Assembly: GCF_902825145.1 (NCBI RefSeq)
Contig: NZ_CADEAD010000002.1
Location: forward strand, 356,173 to 420,172
From: Bartonella phoceensis
GTDB lineage: Bacteria; Pseudomonadota; Alphaproteobacteria; Rhizobiales; Rhizobiaceae
Direction: 5' to 3'
DNA length: 64,000 bases
Part shown: positions 29,558 to 39,618 of the stretch, piece after piece
Layout of the letters: each line of letters begins with the position of its first letter
Numbering within the stretch: position 1 is the stretch's first letter
Made by a program: the position numbers and the translations under genes
The notes under the pieces: model-generated
Database searches by the model: none
What the model was told of the DNA's origin: nothing
The model's input: the letters and a program-made list of their open reading frames with translations, nothing else

Positions 29558-29760
29558 TTTATCTTTATAGAGAAGTTTTAAATTTTTTATTTGTGTTTAA
29601 AAAATGTCATTTTTGTATTTTACCTTTCCACCTTCATTTTTTATGCAAACAGTAAAAATTGGTTACAATAAAGGAGACGCTCTCTATTTTATTATTGTAT
29701 GAGTGTAAATTTCATAGTCAATGATAATTGGAAAATAAGACTAAAGGAGATGGCTTGTTG

Positions 29761-31407
29761 ATGCGGAATGAAGAAGCTTTTGAGGCAGCTTTGAAAGCTT
29801 TGAGAAGACATGCTACAAAGGATGGGGTGAATGATATCCGTAGGCATTTCCTAGAAGATGAGAAACGTTTTTCTCATTTTTCTTTAAAACTTGATGATCT
29901 CCTTTTCGATTTTTCGAAATGTGGCGTAACATTTAAGACATTACAACTTCTAGATAACTTGGCTGTTGCAGCGGATGTGTTAGGTCGGCGTGAGGCAATG
30001 TTTTCGGGCCAGATCATTAATACAACTGAAAAGCGCTCGGTTCTTCACATTGCATTACGTTTGCCTGCTGACAAAGTTCTTATGTTGAATGGCTATGATA
30101 TTATTCCGGATATTCAAGCTGTTCTTAACGATATGGAAAGATTTTCTGAAAGAGTGCGTAATGGCAGCTATAAGGGAAGTGGTGGTGAGAAGATAATTGA
30201 TATTGTAAACATTGGTATTGGCGGCTCAGATCTTGGACCTGCAATGGTTACAAATGCTTTAAAACCGTATCATGATGGTCCGCATTGTCATTTTGTTTCT
30301 AATGCTGACAGTGCGCATATTTCTGATATTCTCTCTGTTTTAAATCCAAAAACGACGCTGTTTATCATTGCTTCTAAAACTTTTACAACAGCTGAAACAA
30401 TGGCAAACGCTCAAGTTGCGCGTCAATGGATTCGTTCACATTTAGGGGACAAAGCTGTTTGCACACATTTTGTTGCTGTTTCGAGCGCGCTTGATAAAGT
30501 AGCGGAATTTGGCATAGATTTTTCAAGAGTTTTTCGATTTTGGGATTGGGTTGGAGGGCGTTATTCCATTTGGTCAGCGATTGGTCTTATTGTTATGTTA
30601 GCAATAGGAGGGCAGAATTTCCGTCAATTTCTGAAAGGCGCCTTGCAGATGGACCAACATTTTAAAATAGCGCCTTTACATAAAAATATTCCTATTCGAT
30701 TTGCTCTTTTAGGATTCTGGCATCGTGTTATTTGTGGTTATTCATCACGTGCTATTATTCCCTATGCACAGCGTTTAGCACATTTTCCAGCTTATTTGCA
30801 GCAACTTGATATGGAATCAAATGGTAAGCAGATTTCTTTGGAAGGCAAACCATTAAATTTTTCAAGTGGTCCGGTTGTTTGGGGTGATTCAGGGACGAAT
30901 GGACAACATGCTTTTTTTCAACTGTTACATCAAGGAACAGATGTTATTCCTGTAGAATTTATTTTATTTATAAAAGGACATGAGCAAAATTTACATACTA
31001 TGCATGACATGTTAGTAGCGAGTTGCTTAGCGCAATCAAAGGCTCTCATGAAAGGACGTAGTGTTGAAGATGCTCGGAGTATCCTTGTAAAAAATGAAAT
31101 TGATAAATGTGAATCAGACAATTTAGCTATTCATAGAAGTTTTGAGGGAAACCGCCCTAGTATTACGTTAGTTCAAGATTTGTTGACACCCTTTACCCTT
31201 GGTCGCCTCATTGCACTTTATGAGCATCGTATTTTTGTCGAAGGCATTTTAATGAACATTAATTCATTTGATCAATGGGGTGTTGAACTTGGTAAAGAAT
31301 TGGCAAATGAATTGTTACCAATACTCCGAGGAGAAAACCAAGCTGATAAACGCGATAGTTCAACATTAGGATTGTTGGCACATATTCAGGCAAGACGTGC
31401 AGAATAA
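29761..31407 (+). CDS. pgi: Glucose-6-phosphate isomerase
   Basis: Interconverts glucose 6-phosphate and fructose 6-phosphate. The start is set at ATG 29761 (MRNEEAFEAALKALRRH), with AAAGGAGA about 11 bases upstream, giving 548 residues; an upstream TTG is less likely. Family signatures are IGIGGSDLGPAM, VGGRYSIWSAIGL and the catalytic QQLDMESNGK and GTNGQHAFFQLLHQG segments. It is the last intact core gene before a prophage relic. Confidence 0.96.
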   Translation: MRNEEAFEAALKALRRHATKDGVNDIRRHFLEDEKRFSHFSLKLDDLLFDFSKCGVTFKTLQLLDNLAVAADVLGRREAMFSGQIINTTEKRSVLHIALRLPADKVLMLNGYDIIPDIQAVLNDMERFSERVRNGSYKGSGGEKIIDIVNIGIGGSDLGPAMVTNALKPYHDGPHCHFVSNADSAHISDILSVLNPKTTLFIIASKTFTTAETMANAQVARQWIRSHLGDKAVCTHFVAVSSALDKVAEFGIDFSRVFRFWDWVGGRYSIWSAIGLIVMLAIGGQNFRQFLKGALQMDQHFKIAPLHKNIPIRFALLGFWHRVICGYSSRAIIPYAQRLAHFPAYLQQLDMESNGKQISLEGKPLNFSSGPVVWGDSGTNGQHAFFQLLHQGTDVIPVEFILFIKGHEQNLHTMHDMLVASCLAQSKALMKGRSVEDARSILVKNEIDKCESDNLAIHRSFEGNRPSITLVQDLLTPFTLGRLIALYEHRIFVEGILMNINSFDQWGVELGKELANELLPILRGENQADKRDSSTLGLLAHIQARRAE

Positions 31408-31499
31408 ATATAATTGAATCAGTTTTTGCCAAAGCTTATCGAAGATGGGCAGGGTGTGCGATGGATTTTTTTTGAAGAAATAGAAAAAGCGGGGGCGTT

Positions 31500-31823
31500 A
31501 TGGCACAGTTTCAAACAATTCCTCTCGATGTGGTTGTTGTTCCCGAGTGTATTCGCCCTGTTGATGATGGGCGTGCCAAGGCGTTGGCACAACCGATGGT
31601 GTGAGAGGAATTGATAAATCCGATCACTGTGCGCCATACGCCCAATGCTAAAGAAGGAAATTACGCGCTGATTGCTGGAGCACGTCGGTTGCATGCTGCT
31701 GAGCTTTTGGGCTATAGCGAAATTGATGCCGTTGTGTTATCTAGAAGTCAGCTTGGCAGCCAATCCAGAGATTATAGAATATGGACCAATTTTGCCACGG
31801 GGTTTAACTGTTATTCTGCCTGA
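31500..31823 (+). pseudogene. ParB-like nuclease-domain protein relic
   Basis: ATG at 31500 opens a frame (MAQFQTIPLDVVVVPECIRP) that meets an in-frame TGA at 31602 and then continues as EELINPITVRHTPNAKEGNY, ALIAGARRLHAAELLGYSEI and DAVVL. This is the ParB/Spo0J N-terminal domain, including the NPITVR and AGARRLHAAE motifs. The part after VVL degenerates. Such small ParB-domain proteins are frequent in prophages, which fits the neighbouring tail and methylase relics. Confidence 0.7.
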
Positions 31824-31829
31824 TGATGC

Positions 31830-32163
31830 ATGAGAAAACAGCGTGGTAGAGCGGATATGCGATTAATGCACATACATCCCTTTATAGGGGTGAAAGTAGG
31901 AACAAGCTTGTTCATGAGATTTTTACCAGCGTCTTTGTCAATGGCAACTATCACCGAACATGCAGGCAGTGAAGCCGATACATTTGAAGTGGAATTTAAC
32001 GATAGCGGCAATGATTTAGAGGTTCCACAAAGTAACAGTGGGCTGCAAATCATCTTTGAGGTTATGAGAACAGTATCCGTGCATTTATTATGAAGAATAA
32101 AGTGGATACACCGTAGAAATTACTCTAGAAGCACGCGATAAGGAAAAAAGTAACAAAGAATAA
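31830..32163 (+). pseudogene. Phage late-control/tail protein D relic
   Basis: The frame contains VKVGTSLFMRFLPASLSMAT followed by ITEHAGSEADTFEVEFNDSG. This matches the phage gpD pattern in which the ..EADTFE.E.(N/D)D segment is conserved. Further pieces appear in other frames (GYENSIRAFIM, then EITLEARDKEKS), so at least two frameshifts or stops have broken it. It belongs to the same relic prophage as the ParB-like and Dam pieces. Confidence 0.5.
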
Positions 32164-32332
32164 AGACTGGGTTGGCCACTCAGCCAACGGGACAAGTTAG
32201 TGACCAATCCGTCCGAGATCAGACAACGCAACATAGCAGCCACTTCTTATTACTTAAAACAATGAGAAGATGGCTAGTATATAGGTAGAAGAATATTTAA
32301 AAAATTATGGATACACTTTGTAAAGAAACATT

Positions 32333-32402
32333 AAAATTGTTGGTCCTATAGAACCAGCTGCTGCTTATGTTGGTGGCAAAATCAAGTTGGCGAAAACTAT
32401 GT
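32333..32402 (+). pseudogene. N-terminal fragment of a phage-type Dam methylase
   Basis: Frame 32333 reads KIVGPIEPAAAYVGGKIKLA then KTM before two stops. The AAAYVGGK segment is the SAM-binding N-terminal motif of D12-class adenine methylases. The rest of the same gene is found from 33182, so about 780 bp, including a VOC-family gene, separate the two pieces. Confidence 0.5.
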
Positions 32403-32554
32403 AATAGCGGTTTCAATATTTTAGCATATAGCAATAAGCGAGTAAAAACATATAAACAGAGCACACCGTGAACGGCAGCATCACAAACTCTTGTTGAAAT
32501 ATTCTCTACATAGGTATAGAGACTCGGAAGATCACGACTAAATAGGAGGAATTC

Positions 32555-32944
32555 GTGAGCAATATACCTACTTATTCTGTCACCCCAAATCTATAGTTGA
32601 TATACGTATCAAACGTAGAGTGTTCTACCGCTTTTTACAAATTCATCTTCAAAAAAGAGCCTGTATTCGTCTCACCACGCTATGTTGCATTTACTTCTTC
32701 GGGAGATGCGCTTTTTGCACTATGGTCTGGAGGTGATGTGCCTGAGAGAAATGTGCCTCGTTTTTCAGAAATCGGCATTATGTTGCCGACAGGAGAGGAC
32801 GTAGATAAGCTCTATGCAGAATGGCAAGAGCAAACCAGCGTTGAGATAAATGTATTAAAGAAACCCTATACTACTGTATTTGGACGTACCTTCCTAACCA
32901 AAGATCCCGACGGCCATATCATTCGTGTTTGTCCACTGGATTAA
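32555..32944 (+). pseudogene. VOC-family (glyoxalase/bleomycin-resistance fold) protein with early stop
   Basis: GTG at 32555 has an excellent TAGGAGGA site five to twelve bases upstream and encodes MSNIPTYSVTPNL, then an in-frame TAG at 32594. The frame is otherwise open to 32944 (ECSTAFYKFIFKKEPVFVSP ... VFGRTFLTKDPDGHIIRV), about 115 residues with the paired beta-alpha-beta-beta-beta layout of VOC proteins. Either the gene is inactivated by this single nonsense codon, or translation restarts at TTG 32597. It interrupts a Dam relic and is slightly unlike its surroundings, suggesting separate acquisition. Confidence 0.7.
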
Positions 32945-33181
32945 AAAGCCTAAGACCCGATTTTTAATTGTCTGAATTATAATAATTGTCTGTTTCCAGA
33001 ATCTATAAGCTATGCACGCTAGAGGCTTACTGATGATGCGTGGCTTATCCGTTCGGTACTGTTCTATTGCTTTCGGCTTCACAACCTTCCTGTTTCCGCA
33101 GGTGGTCTAATTGGCTTGGGGATTAGTCGGCGTTATTGCATGGCCAGTGTAGTACCTATATCAAAATCATAAAAGCTATCC

Positions 33182-33829
33182 CCCATTGGCACTTATGCTG
33201 AACCTTTTATTGGAATGGGAGGAATATTCTTTAGGAGGAAATCAATATCCTTATATGAAGTTATTAATGATCACTCAGGTGATATGGTGAATTTTTTCAG
33301 ATGTTACAACGCCATTATCACCCTTTTATAGATCTTGTTGTAGTCCCAGATAAGCAACCGTGAGGTGCTTCAATGTTTCGCTTTACAAGATCCAAAACTC
33401 CTCACGGATTTAGAGCGGACTTTACGGTTTTTATATTTGCATTGTTTGGGTTTTTGTGGGCAGGTGGCAAAACGAACATTTGGCGTTGATCCTAACCGTG
33501 GTGCACGGTTTAATCGTTTTAAATTTGAGGGATTATTAAAGTTTATATACTGCCACTTAGTGGGTGTTCCCATTGAACATCGAGATTGGTTTGATTTTCT
33601 TGTACGTTATGATCGACTAAATACTTTGTTTTATCTTGATCCACCTTATTTTGGTGTTGAGGATTACTATGGAAAGAACTTATTTAAGCGGGAAAATTAC
33701 CAGATGATGTCTGCGCTACTTGCGTAATTAAAGGGGAAGTTTCTACTGTCTTTTAATGATGTGCTTCAGATCCAAGAAACCTTTAGCCAGTTTAAGATAA
33801 AAGAGGGTAAATACATCTTATACATGTAG
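33182..33829 (+). pseudogene. DNA adenine methylase (D12 class) relic, main part
   Basis: The first piece (frame 33182) reads PIGTYAEPFIGMGGIFFRRK and YEVINDHSGDMVNFF. It then shifts frame at a T/A run near 33298 and continues from 33301 (MLQRYHHPFIDLVVVPDK) to a TGA at 33361. A third frame from 33365 covers LLTDLERTLRFLYLHCLGF, NRGARFNRF and the catalytic motif LFYLDPPYFGVEDYYG. After an in-frame TAA near 33725 it ends with LKGKFLLSFNDVLQIQETF at 33829. Clearly a former phage Dam gene, not functional. Confidence 0.8.
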
Positions 33830-34056
33830 TTCAAATAATCCAACTTCTGCTAAGAAGCTCATAATTGCAAATTGTAATTTTTAGCAAATAAGAGAAAGAT
33901 CCTTAAAAGGGTCTTTAAATGATCTTTGAACGAATTTTGAAGACTCTTTGAGAACCCCTTAAAAAAACTTTGAAAAAAAGAAATTGATGTAAAACCTGCT
34001 GACAAGCTACAAACAAGCTATAGATATTTTAAAAGGGAGTATTTTATCCAATACTC
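33830..34056. other. Junction between prophage relic and tRNA-Ser(CGA)
   Basis: 230 bp with no gene. The sequence around 33903-33975 is rich in near-repeats of a CCTTAAAAGGGTCTTTAAA type. I could not find by eye a clear duplicate of the tRNA 3' end that would mark an attachment site. Confidence 0.4.
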
Positions 34057-34146
34057 TGGCGGAGAGAGAGGGATTTGAACCCCCGATAGAGTCGCCCCTA
34101 TGCCGCATTTCGAGTGCGGTGCTTTCAACCACTCAGCCATCTCTCC
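34057..34146 (-). tRNA. tRNA-Ser(CGA)
   Basis: 90 nt with encoded CCA and a long variable arm. The acceptor stem GGAGAGA pairs with TCTCTCC. The anticodon stem CCGCA/TGCGG encloses CTCGAAA, anticodon CGA. Its 3' end faces the prophage relic at 31.5-33.8 kb. Confidence 0.96.
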
Positions 34147-34436
34147 ATATAAAGTGCGACAAAACTTCATATTGTTTAAGTATATGGTGGGTAGATAACC
34201 TCCAATTGCTTTTAGTACAACCCTTTTTTTGCTTTTTTGTGGGACTTTATTGACAGAGAATAGAAATTCCGTCATATATGCAAAATACAAGCGGGGAGGG
34301 ATCTGCGCGTGTTTGCGTTTAGAAGGGTGTCTTTATCCTTCTTGAAATCCGATTACGACTGATAAAAAGCAGCCTATTTTCTCTTATTGATGAGGTGGAA
34401 ATCAAATAAGGGCTGGAATGAACGAAAGGACAAAAA

Positions 34437-34928
34437 ATGTTCGCAGTCATTAAAACCGGTGGTAAGCAATACCGTGTTGTTGCTGACCAGATGGTGAAAG
34501 TTGAAAAAATTGTTGGCAATGCGGGTGATGTTGTTGAGTTCAATGACATATTGATGGTTGGGCAAGAAGGTAATGCGGTTATTGGTGCGCCTGTTGTCGC
34601 TGATGTTTTGGTTACGGCTGAGATTGTAGAGCAAACACGTGGGCGTAAGGTTATCGCATTTAAGAAGCGCCGTCGTCAAAATTCGAAGCGTACACGTGGT
34701 CATCGCCAAGAACTAACAACACTTCGCATCCTAGAAGTTTTAATGGGTGGTGCAAAGCCTAAAAAGATAGCTACAAAATCAGTTAAAGAGGAATCAGCTG
34801 CATCAAAAGAGGCAAAAAAGGAAACAAAAGCATTTGCTTCTGTTAAGAAAACAGCTGACAAAACCGCTGAAAAAAAGGCTGCGTCGCAGAAAAAAGCAGC
34901 TGTGGCATCAAAGAGTAAAGAAGATTAA
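34437..34928 (+). CDS. rplU: 50S ribosomal protein L21 with extended Ala/Lys tail
   Basis: Large-subunit protein binding 23S rRNA. Residues 1-103 are a standard L21 ([20 protein letters not shown] ... [12 protein letters not shown]). About 60 further residues form a lysine/alanine-rich tail (for example [20 protein letters not shown]), giving 163 residues instead of the usual 100-105. AAGGA precedes the ATG. rpmA follows 11 bp later. Confidence 0.96.
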   Translation: MFAVIKTGGKQYRVVADQMVKVEKIVGNAGDVVEFNDILMVGQEGNAVIGAPVVADVLVTAEIVEQTRGRKVIAFKKRRRQNSKRTRGHRQELTTLRILEVLMGGAKPKKIATKSVKEESAASKEAKKETKAFASVKKTADKTAEKKAASQKKAAVASKSKED

Positions 34929-34939
34929 AGGAGAACTTC

Positions 34940-35209
34940 ATGGCACATAAAAAAGCTGGTGGTTCCTCGCGTAATGGTCGCGATTCAGAATCGAAACGTC
35001 TTGGCGTTAAAAAATTTGGTGGTGAGACCGTTGTCGCTGGAAATATTATTGTTCGCCAGCGTGGTACACGCTGGCACCCTGGTGATAATGTTGGCATTGG
35101 AAAAGATCATACCCTTTTTGCATTATCAAATGGCACGGTTTCTTTTCAAAGAAAAGCAAATGACCGTTCCTATGTTTCCGTCGTTCCTATGGTAGAAGTA
35201 GCAGAATAG
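34940..35209 (+). CDS. rpmA: 50S ribosomal protein L27
   Basis: 89-residue protein located near the peptidyl-transferase centre. The N-terminus [20 protein letters not shown] is the conserved L27 arm. Core motifs [20 protein letters not shown] and [16 protein letters not shown] follow. Preceded by AAAGGAG and paired with rplU as usual. Confidence 0.97.
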   Translation: MAHKKAGGSSRNGRDSESKRLGVKKFGGETVVAGNIIVRQRGTRWHPGDNVGIGKDHTLFALSNGTVSFQRKANDRSYVSVVPMVEVAE

Positions 35210-35272
35210 GCTATGACGTTTTTTATAAGCTGATGTGCCGTTGGGCTTCAGTTTTGAAATTATGAATTTTAG

Positions 35273-35306
35273 AAAGGAAAGATAGAACACTATCTTTCCT
35301 TTTTTG
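35273..35306 (+). terminator. Terminator of the rplU-rpmA operon
   Basis: AAAGGAAAGATA and TATCTTTCCTTT form a 12-bp stem (about 35273-35302) with a 6-nt loop, continuing into a T run. It is 64 bp after the rpmA stop. Confidence 0.9.
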
Positions 35307-36635
35307 CGTTGATGCCATAATAAAATGAGCTGTATATAGAAAACTGAAAAAGCAAGATTAGAATAATTATTTTCCTCAAACAATTAAAAGATTTTTGTTT
35401 TGTTTGGTTTGCACTGAGGACATTGAAGTGATTAGAATTCATCGATAAATTTATTGTATGCCTATGAGAAAAATTTTTTCTCTTTATGCATGAAAAAGTG
35501 CTAAATGAGTTATTTTCAGAGCATTTGAAAGAAATTTTATGGGAATATTTATACGATCATTTTGGTAAAGATAAGCCAGTTTATGGGTATCGATGGTGTT
35601 CATAATATTTTTTAAATGGTTATGGATATTGCTTAGGCTTTCTGTTTAGAAGAAAAAAATATGTAAGAGGGATTATGGGAGTTACTGACTAAAACTATTT
35701 TGCAAATGATGTGCGTTTAGAGGGGCAATGAATCTAAAGTAAAGCGATATTCAAAGGGATTGGGTTTGAGATAATCGAAATGTCAGGTGTGTAATCAGTA
35801 ATATCAAAAGTATTTTTGATGGATTTATTATGGAGCATTGTGAATAAACGTTATGAATATTTAAGAGAAAAGAGTGGTTTAAAATAAAAGCATTTTTCAG
35901 TGTGTAGATTTTTTGATTTTATTTATCAGGGTACCTAAAAATTAAAGGCACGTGTGTGGCATTTTGATTAATTTTAGCTGTTTAGCATATGGGTTTTAGG
36001 TAGAAATACTTTATAGGATGTAGACAAAGAATATGCTGTAGTTGCTATATTTATTTAAGAAAAAGAAACCCTACAATATCGTTAAGGTTATACCTTGAAG
36101 ATTTGATGCCATGAGATGTTTAGCCACGTAAAATTTTAAGAAGATAAACTACATGTAGAAATTTGTGATCCTATAATGGAGCAGAAAAAGAAAAAGGTGG
36201 GTTGCTCACTTTAGGGGGATCAGTTAGAATGTCAGTTAAAGTTGCGGGTGATTGGGGAGTTGCTTTCTTATATGAGGAATGATGACAAGTTATATCGAAT
36301 AGCTTGAAATGATGGGAGCATTTTAAAAAATAGCTTTTCAGTTAATTGGGTATGTAAAAATCAGAGTATTTATCTTTGCGCAGTAAAAAGTAGGAAACAG
36401 GTTTTCTTATAGTGATTTTAAGCTCCTTGGGGGACAGCGATATCCAATTTTGATAGTTCATGTTCGGGTGTTTAAACGCCTTACTTGGTTATATTCCGTA
36501 CAAAAAGGAAAATCGTAGTGTTATTTATAATTTGTATTTTGGGGAATGTTGCTTTGAAATAAAATTTATCGGACATGTTCATATTCAAATGTGAGGCGGC
36601 TTAAATGCATTATGAGATGTGAGGAAGTAGAAACG
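35307..36635. other. 1.3-kb gene-free region before the PTS fusion gene
   Basis: No frame of useful length on either strand. Short coherent-looking stretches (for example around 36190-36270, reading GGLLTLGGSVRMSVKVAGDW in a broken frame) suggest one or more fully decayed genes, but I could not identify a family. Confidence 0.4.
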
Positions 36636-39140
36636 ATGAATACAGATTTTAGTGAGAGTGAAGTCTTGTCTATAAGATCTGTACAACTTGCAGCTGCTTT
36701 TGATCATAAAAATGATGCGATTCATGCTGCTGCTAAATTACTTATGCGGGTTGGTGCAGTCGATAAATGTTATCTGGCAAGCATGCTCAAATGTGAGGCA
36801 GTAACAAATACTTGGCTTGGGAATGGTATAGCAATTCCTCATGGAATGGTTGAAAGTCGTCATTTAATTATTAGAGATGCTGTTGCTGTTATACAGATTC
36901 CTGCTGGTGTTGAATGGAGGGAAGGAAATAAAGCGCGTTTAGTTATTGCGATTGCAGCTTGTCTAGATCGCTATAGAGAGATTTGCAAACAATTGACGCA
37001 TCTTTTATTTGATAGGGAACGGCTTGAAGCGCTTTTGACGACTGCTGACAAACAACAGATTATTACAACTCTTTTTGGTCAGGGTATGAAAATGAGAAAG
37101 GCTGTTATAGGTGACCTTTCGGTGTGTCAGGAATGGATTTTAGATTATCCAAGTGGGCTTCATGCCCGCCCAGCTTCTCTTTGGGTTGATTTCGCAAAAA
37201 AAGCTCATAGCTCTATCAGAGTTCGACATGGTCAGTATGCCGTTGAAATGAAAAGTTTGGTTGGTTTATTGCAATTAGGAGCAAAAAACGGTGATGTTCT
37301 CATTTTTTCAACGGATGCTGCAGAAGGCGCGCGACTTCTTAGGGATGCGATTTCTGTTGTGAAGAAAGTAAGTGTAAGTGAAAAATGTATGATGAGAGAA
37401 ATAGAATCTCAAACAAAGACTTTTCATGGTTGGTATCCGCGTTTCAGACAAGGAAGTATTTCTGGTGTTGGAGCAAGTTCAGGGCTGGCTTTTGGCAATA
37501 TTTTTGTTTTAAAACAAAATGATATTTCCATAGTAGATCAGCCAGTAGATTTTGCAGTTGGTGCGGCATGTCTTGAAAATGCTCTTACAAAAACAAAACA
37601 TAAAATGGCTTCTGTTATTGCTGATATTACGGCACGTATGGGGGCAGATTCTGCTGCGATTTTTTCTGCGCAAATGATTTTGCTTGAGGATGAAGATCTG
37701 ATAGCTCAAGCCTGCCGTTTTATGGCAGAAGGTCATGGTATTGCTTGGTCTTGGGATAGAGCGGTTCGGCAATTTGCAGATATGTTTTCTAAGGTGGATA
37801 ATCCTTTATTAGCGGCGCGTGCTGTTAATTTAATTGATGTTGGTCGTCGTGTTCTAGGTGAAATCAATCCATCGTATAGATCATTCTTTTTCAATGATAT
37901 TCCATACGGTGTTATTCTTGTTACAGATGATCTCTCTCCTTCTGATATAGCTCAGCTTGATTGTGCAAAAGTGCAGGGATTAGCTACGGCATGGGGGGGA
38001 CCACTCTCTCATACAGCTATTTTGGCACGCACTCTTGGTATTCCAATGGTTGTTGCTATGGGTGTGGACGTTTTAGAGATTAAGTGTGATGTTCAGGCTA
38101 TTATTGATGGTGATAATGGGTTCATTTATCTTGATCCCGCTCCTGAAGATGTTGAAGATGCTCAAAGGCAGATGAGTATAGTTTCGCAAAAGCGTAACAG
38201 TGAAATACGTGTGTGTAGATTACCAGTGCAAACGACAGATGGTCACAGGATCCGTATCATGGCTAATGTCAATTACGCGAATCAAGTTCCTGTTGCACTC
38301 AATTTAGGAGCTGAAGGTATTGGACTCATGCGTACAGAATTTTTGTTTTTAGATGGTCCACATATTCCAGACGAAGAAGCACAATTTGATGTGTACCGCG
38401 CGATGATTGCAGCAGTAGGTGACAAGCCATTAATTATCCGTGCGCTCGATATTGGTGGGGATAAACAGGTTCACCATTTGCATTTGTCTAAAGAGGACAA
38501 TCCCTTTTTAGGTGTTCGGGGAACACGGCTTTTGTTACGTCGGCGTGATCTTTTTGTTCCTCAGTTGCGTGCTTTGTATCGAGCAGCAAAAGAGGGCGGA
38601 GATTTATGGATTCTGTTTCCGATGATTGTGTCTGTTTCAGAGATTTTTGCTATAAAAAAGATCACAGAAGAAATTCGCAATGATATTGGTGCACCAAAAT
38701 TAAAGCTTGGTATTATGATTGAAGTTCCAGCAGCTGCCGTTATGGCAGATATTTTGAGTGCCTATGTTGATTTTCTCTCGATTGGAACCAACGATTTAAC
38801 CCAGTATACCATGGCTGTTGATCGACAGAATCCTTATCTTGTTTCTGAAGCTGATAGTCTTGATCCAGCGGTTTTGCGTATGATTCATCAGACTATTCAG
38901 GGTGCAGAAAAACATAAGTGCTGGGTTAGTGTGTGTGGTGGTATGGCTGGAGATCCTTTCGCAGCGATGATTTTGTCTGGATTGGGGATTAATGAACTTT
39001 CTATGATAGCTTGTGATATTTCTTCAGTAAAAGCATGTTTGCAGACCCATAGTATTGAAGATATGAAAATTTTAGCAAAAAAAGCATTGCAGTGTGAGAC
39101 TGCGCGAGCTGTACGCGCTCTTAGCAATGATATAAAGTAA
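36636..39140 (+). CDS. PTS multiphosphoryl transfer protein, EIIA-HPr-EI fusion
   Basis: One 834-residue polypeptide with three phosphotransfer modules. The first is a fructose/nitrogen-type EIIA (residues about 1-150, phospho-His69 in IAIPHG). The second is an HPr domain (about 165-255, His176 in GLHARPA). The third is a full enzyme I (about 275-830, His459 in GGPLSHTAILARTLGIP and PEP-binding motifs such as GAEGIGLMRTEFLFLD). The start is ATG 36636 with GAGGAAG eight bases upstream; a longer GTG frame begins at 36591. In relatives such fusions feed a fructose permease or a regulatory PTS. No permease gene lies nearby, so its phosphate acceptor is not evident here. Confidence 0.92.
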   Translation: MNTDFSESEVLSIRSVQLAAAFDHKNDAIHAAAKLLMRVGAVDKCYLASMLKCEAVTNTWLGNGIAIPHGMVESRHLIIRDAVAVIQIPAGVEWREGNKARLVIAIAACLDRYREICKQLTHLLFDRERLEALLTTADKQQIITTLFGQGMKMRKAVIGDLSVCQEWILDYPSGLHARPASLWVDFAKKAHSSIRVRHGQYAVEMKSLVGLLQLGAKNGDVLIFSTDAAEGARLLRDAISVVKKVSVSEKCMMREIESQTKTFHGWYPRFRQGSISGVGASSGLAFGNIFVLKQNDISIVDQPVDFAVGAACLENALTKTKHKMASVIADITARMGADSAAIFSAQMILLEDEDLIAQACRFMAEGHGIAWSWDRAVRQFADMFSKVDNPLLAARAVNLIDVGRRVLGEINPSYRSFFFNDIPYGVILVTDDLSPSDIAQLDCAKVQGLATAWGGPLSHTAILARTLGIPMVVAMGVDVLEIKCDVQAIIDGDNGFIYLDPAPEDVEDAQRQMSIVSQKRNSEIRVCRLPVQTTDGHRIRIMANVNYANQVPVALNLGAEGIGLMRTEFLFLDGPHIPDEEAQFDVYRAMIAAVGDKPLIIRALDIGGDKQVHHLHLSKEDNPFLGVRGTRLLLRRRDLFVPQLRALYRAAKEGGDLWILFPMIVSVSEIFAIKKITEEIRNDIGAPKLKLGIMIEVPAAAVMADILSAYVDFLSIGTNDLTQYTMAVDRQNPYLVSEADSLDPAVLRMIHQTIQGAEKHKCWVSVCGGMAGDPFAAMILSGLGINELSMIACDISSVKACLQTHSIEDMKILAKKALQCETARAVRALSNDIK

Positions 39141-39618
39141 CGAGAATTTTAAGAGGAAGAGTACGGCAATTTACAGTTTGATCAAGCAAGCGCATTATAA
39201 ATTCATTTTTGTTGAAATAAATTTCATGATTCCCATGAAGTACGTTTTCGGGTATCAAAAAATTAATACAGTAACTTACCCTACTGATTGCTAGATAAAA
39301 TAAGTAATAATAGGTTGGTGGTATTGCTTCATCGTTTGGTTTTTGAAAAAACATGGGAGCATAATCTCTTTGAAGATAATGCTGTTTATAAGTGAGAAAA
39401 TGTGTGTATGAACTAAAAAATAGCTTATTTATGATAAACTAGGGATTGTATTCTAGATATAGAGTATCCACGGAAAATTTTTTTCTTAAAAGGAGAGGAT
39501 GTGCTTGTTATTCAACAAGTATCACACTTCATTTTGATAGATGAAGTGTTTTTTGAATTTTGAGTATATAGTTTAGACTTGCACGTTGTTTCTTTATGGG
39601 TATAGTGTGCAGGCCTCT
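39141..39618. other. Intergenic region upstream of tRNA-Ser(GGA)
   Basis: 480 bp without a supported gene. A short inverted pair around 39515-39552 (GTATCACACTTCATTTTGATAG / ATGAAGTG) may be the transcription end for sequence to its left. The remainder must hold the tRNA promoter. Confidence 0.4.

Noticed and set aside
34018..34290. 90-codon minus-strand frame over tRNA-Ser(CGA)
   Set aside because: It includes the tRNA itself, which translates to the familiar artefact GEMAEWLKAPHSKCG.
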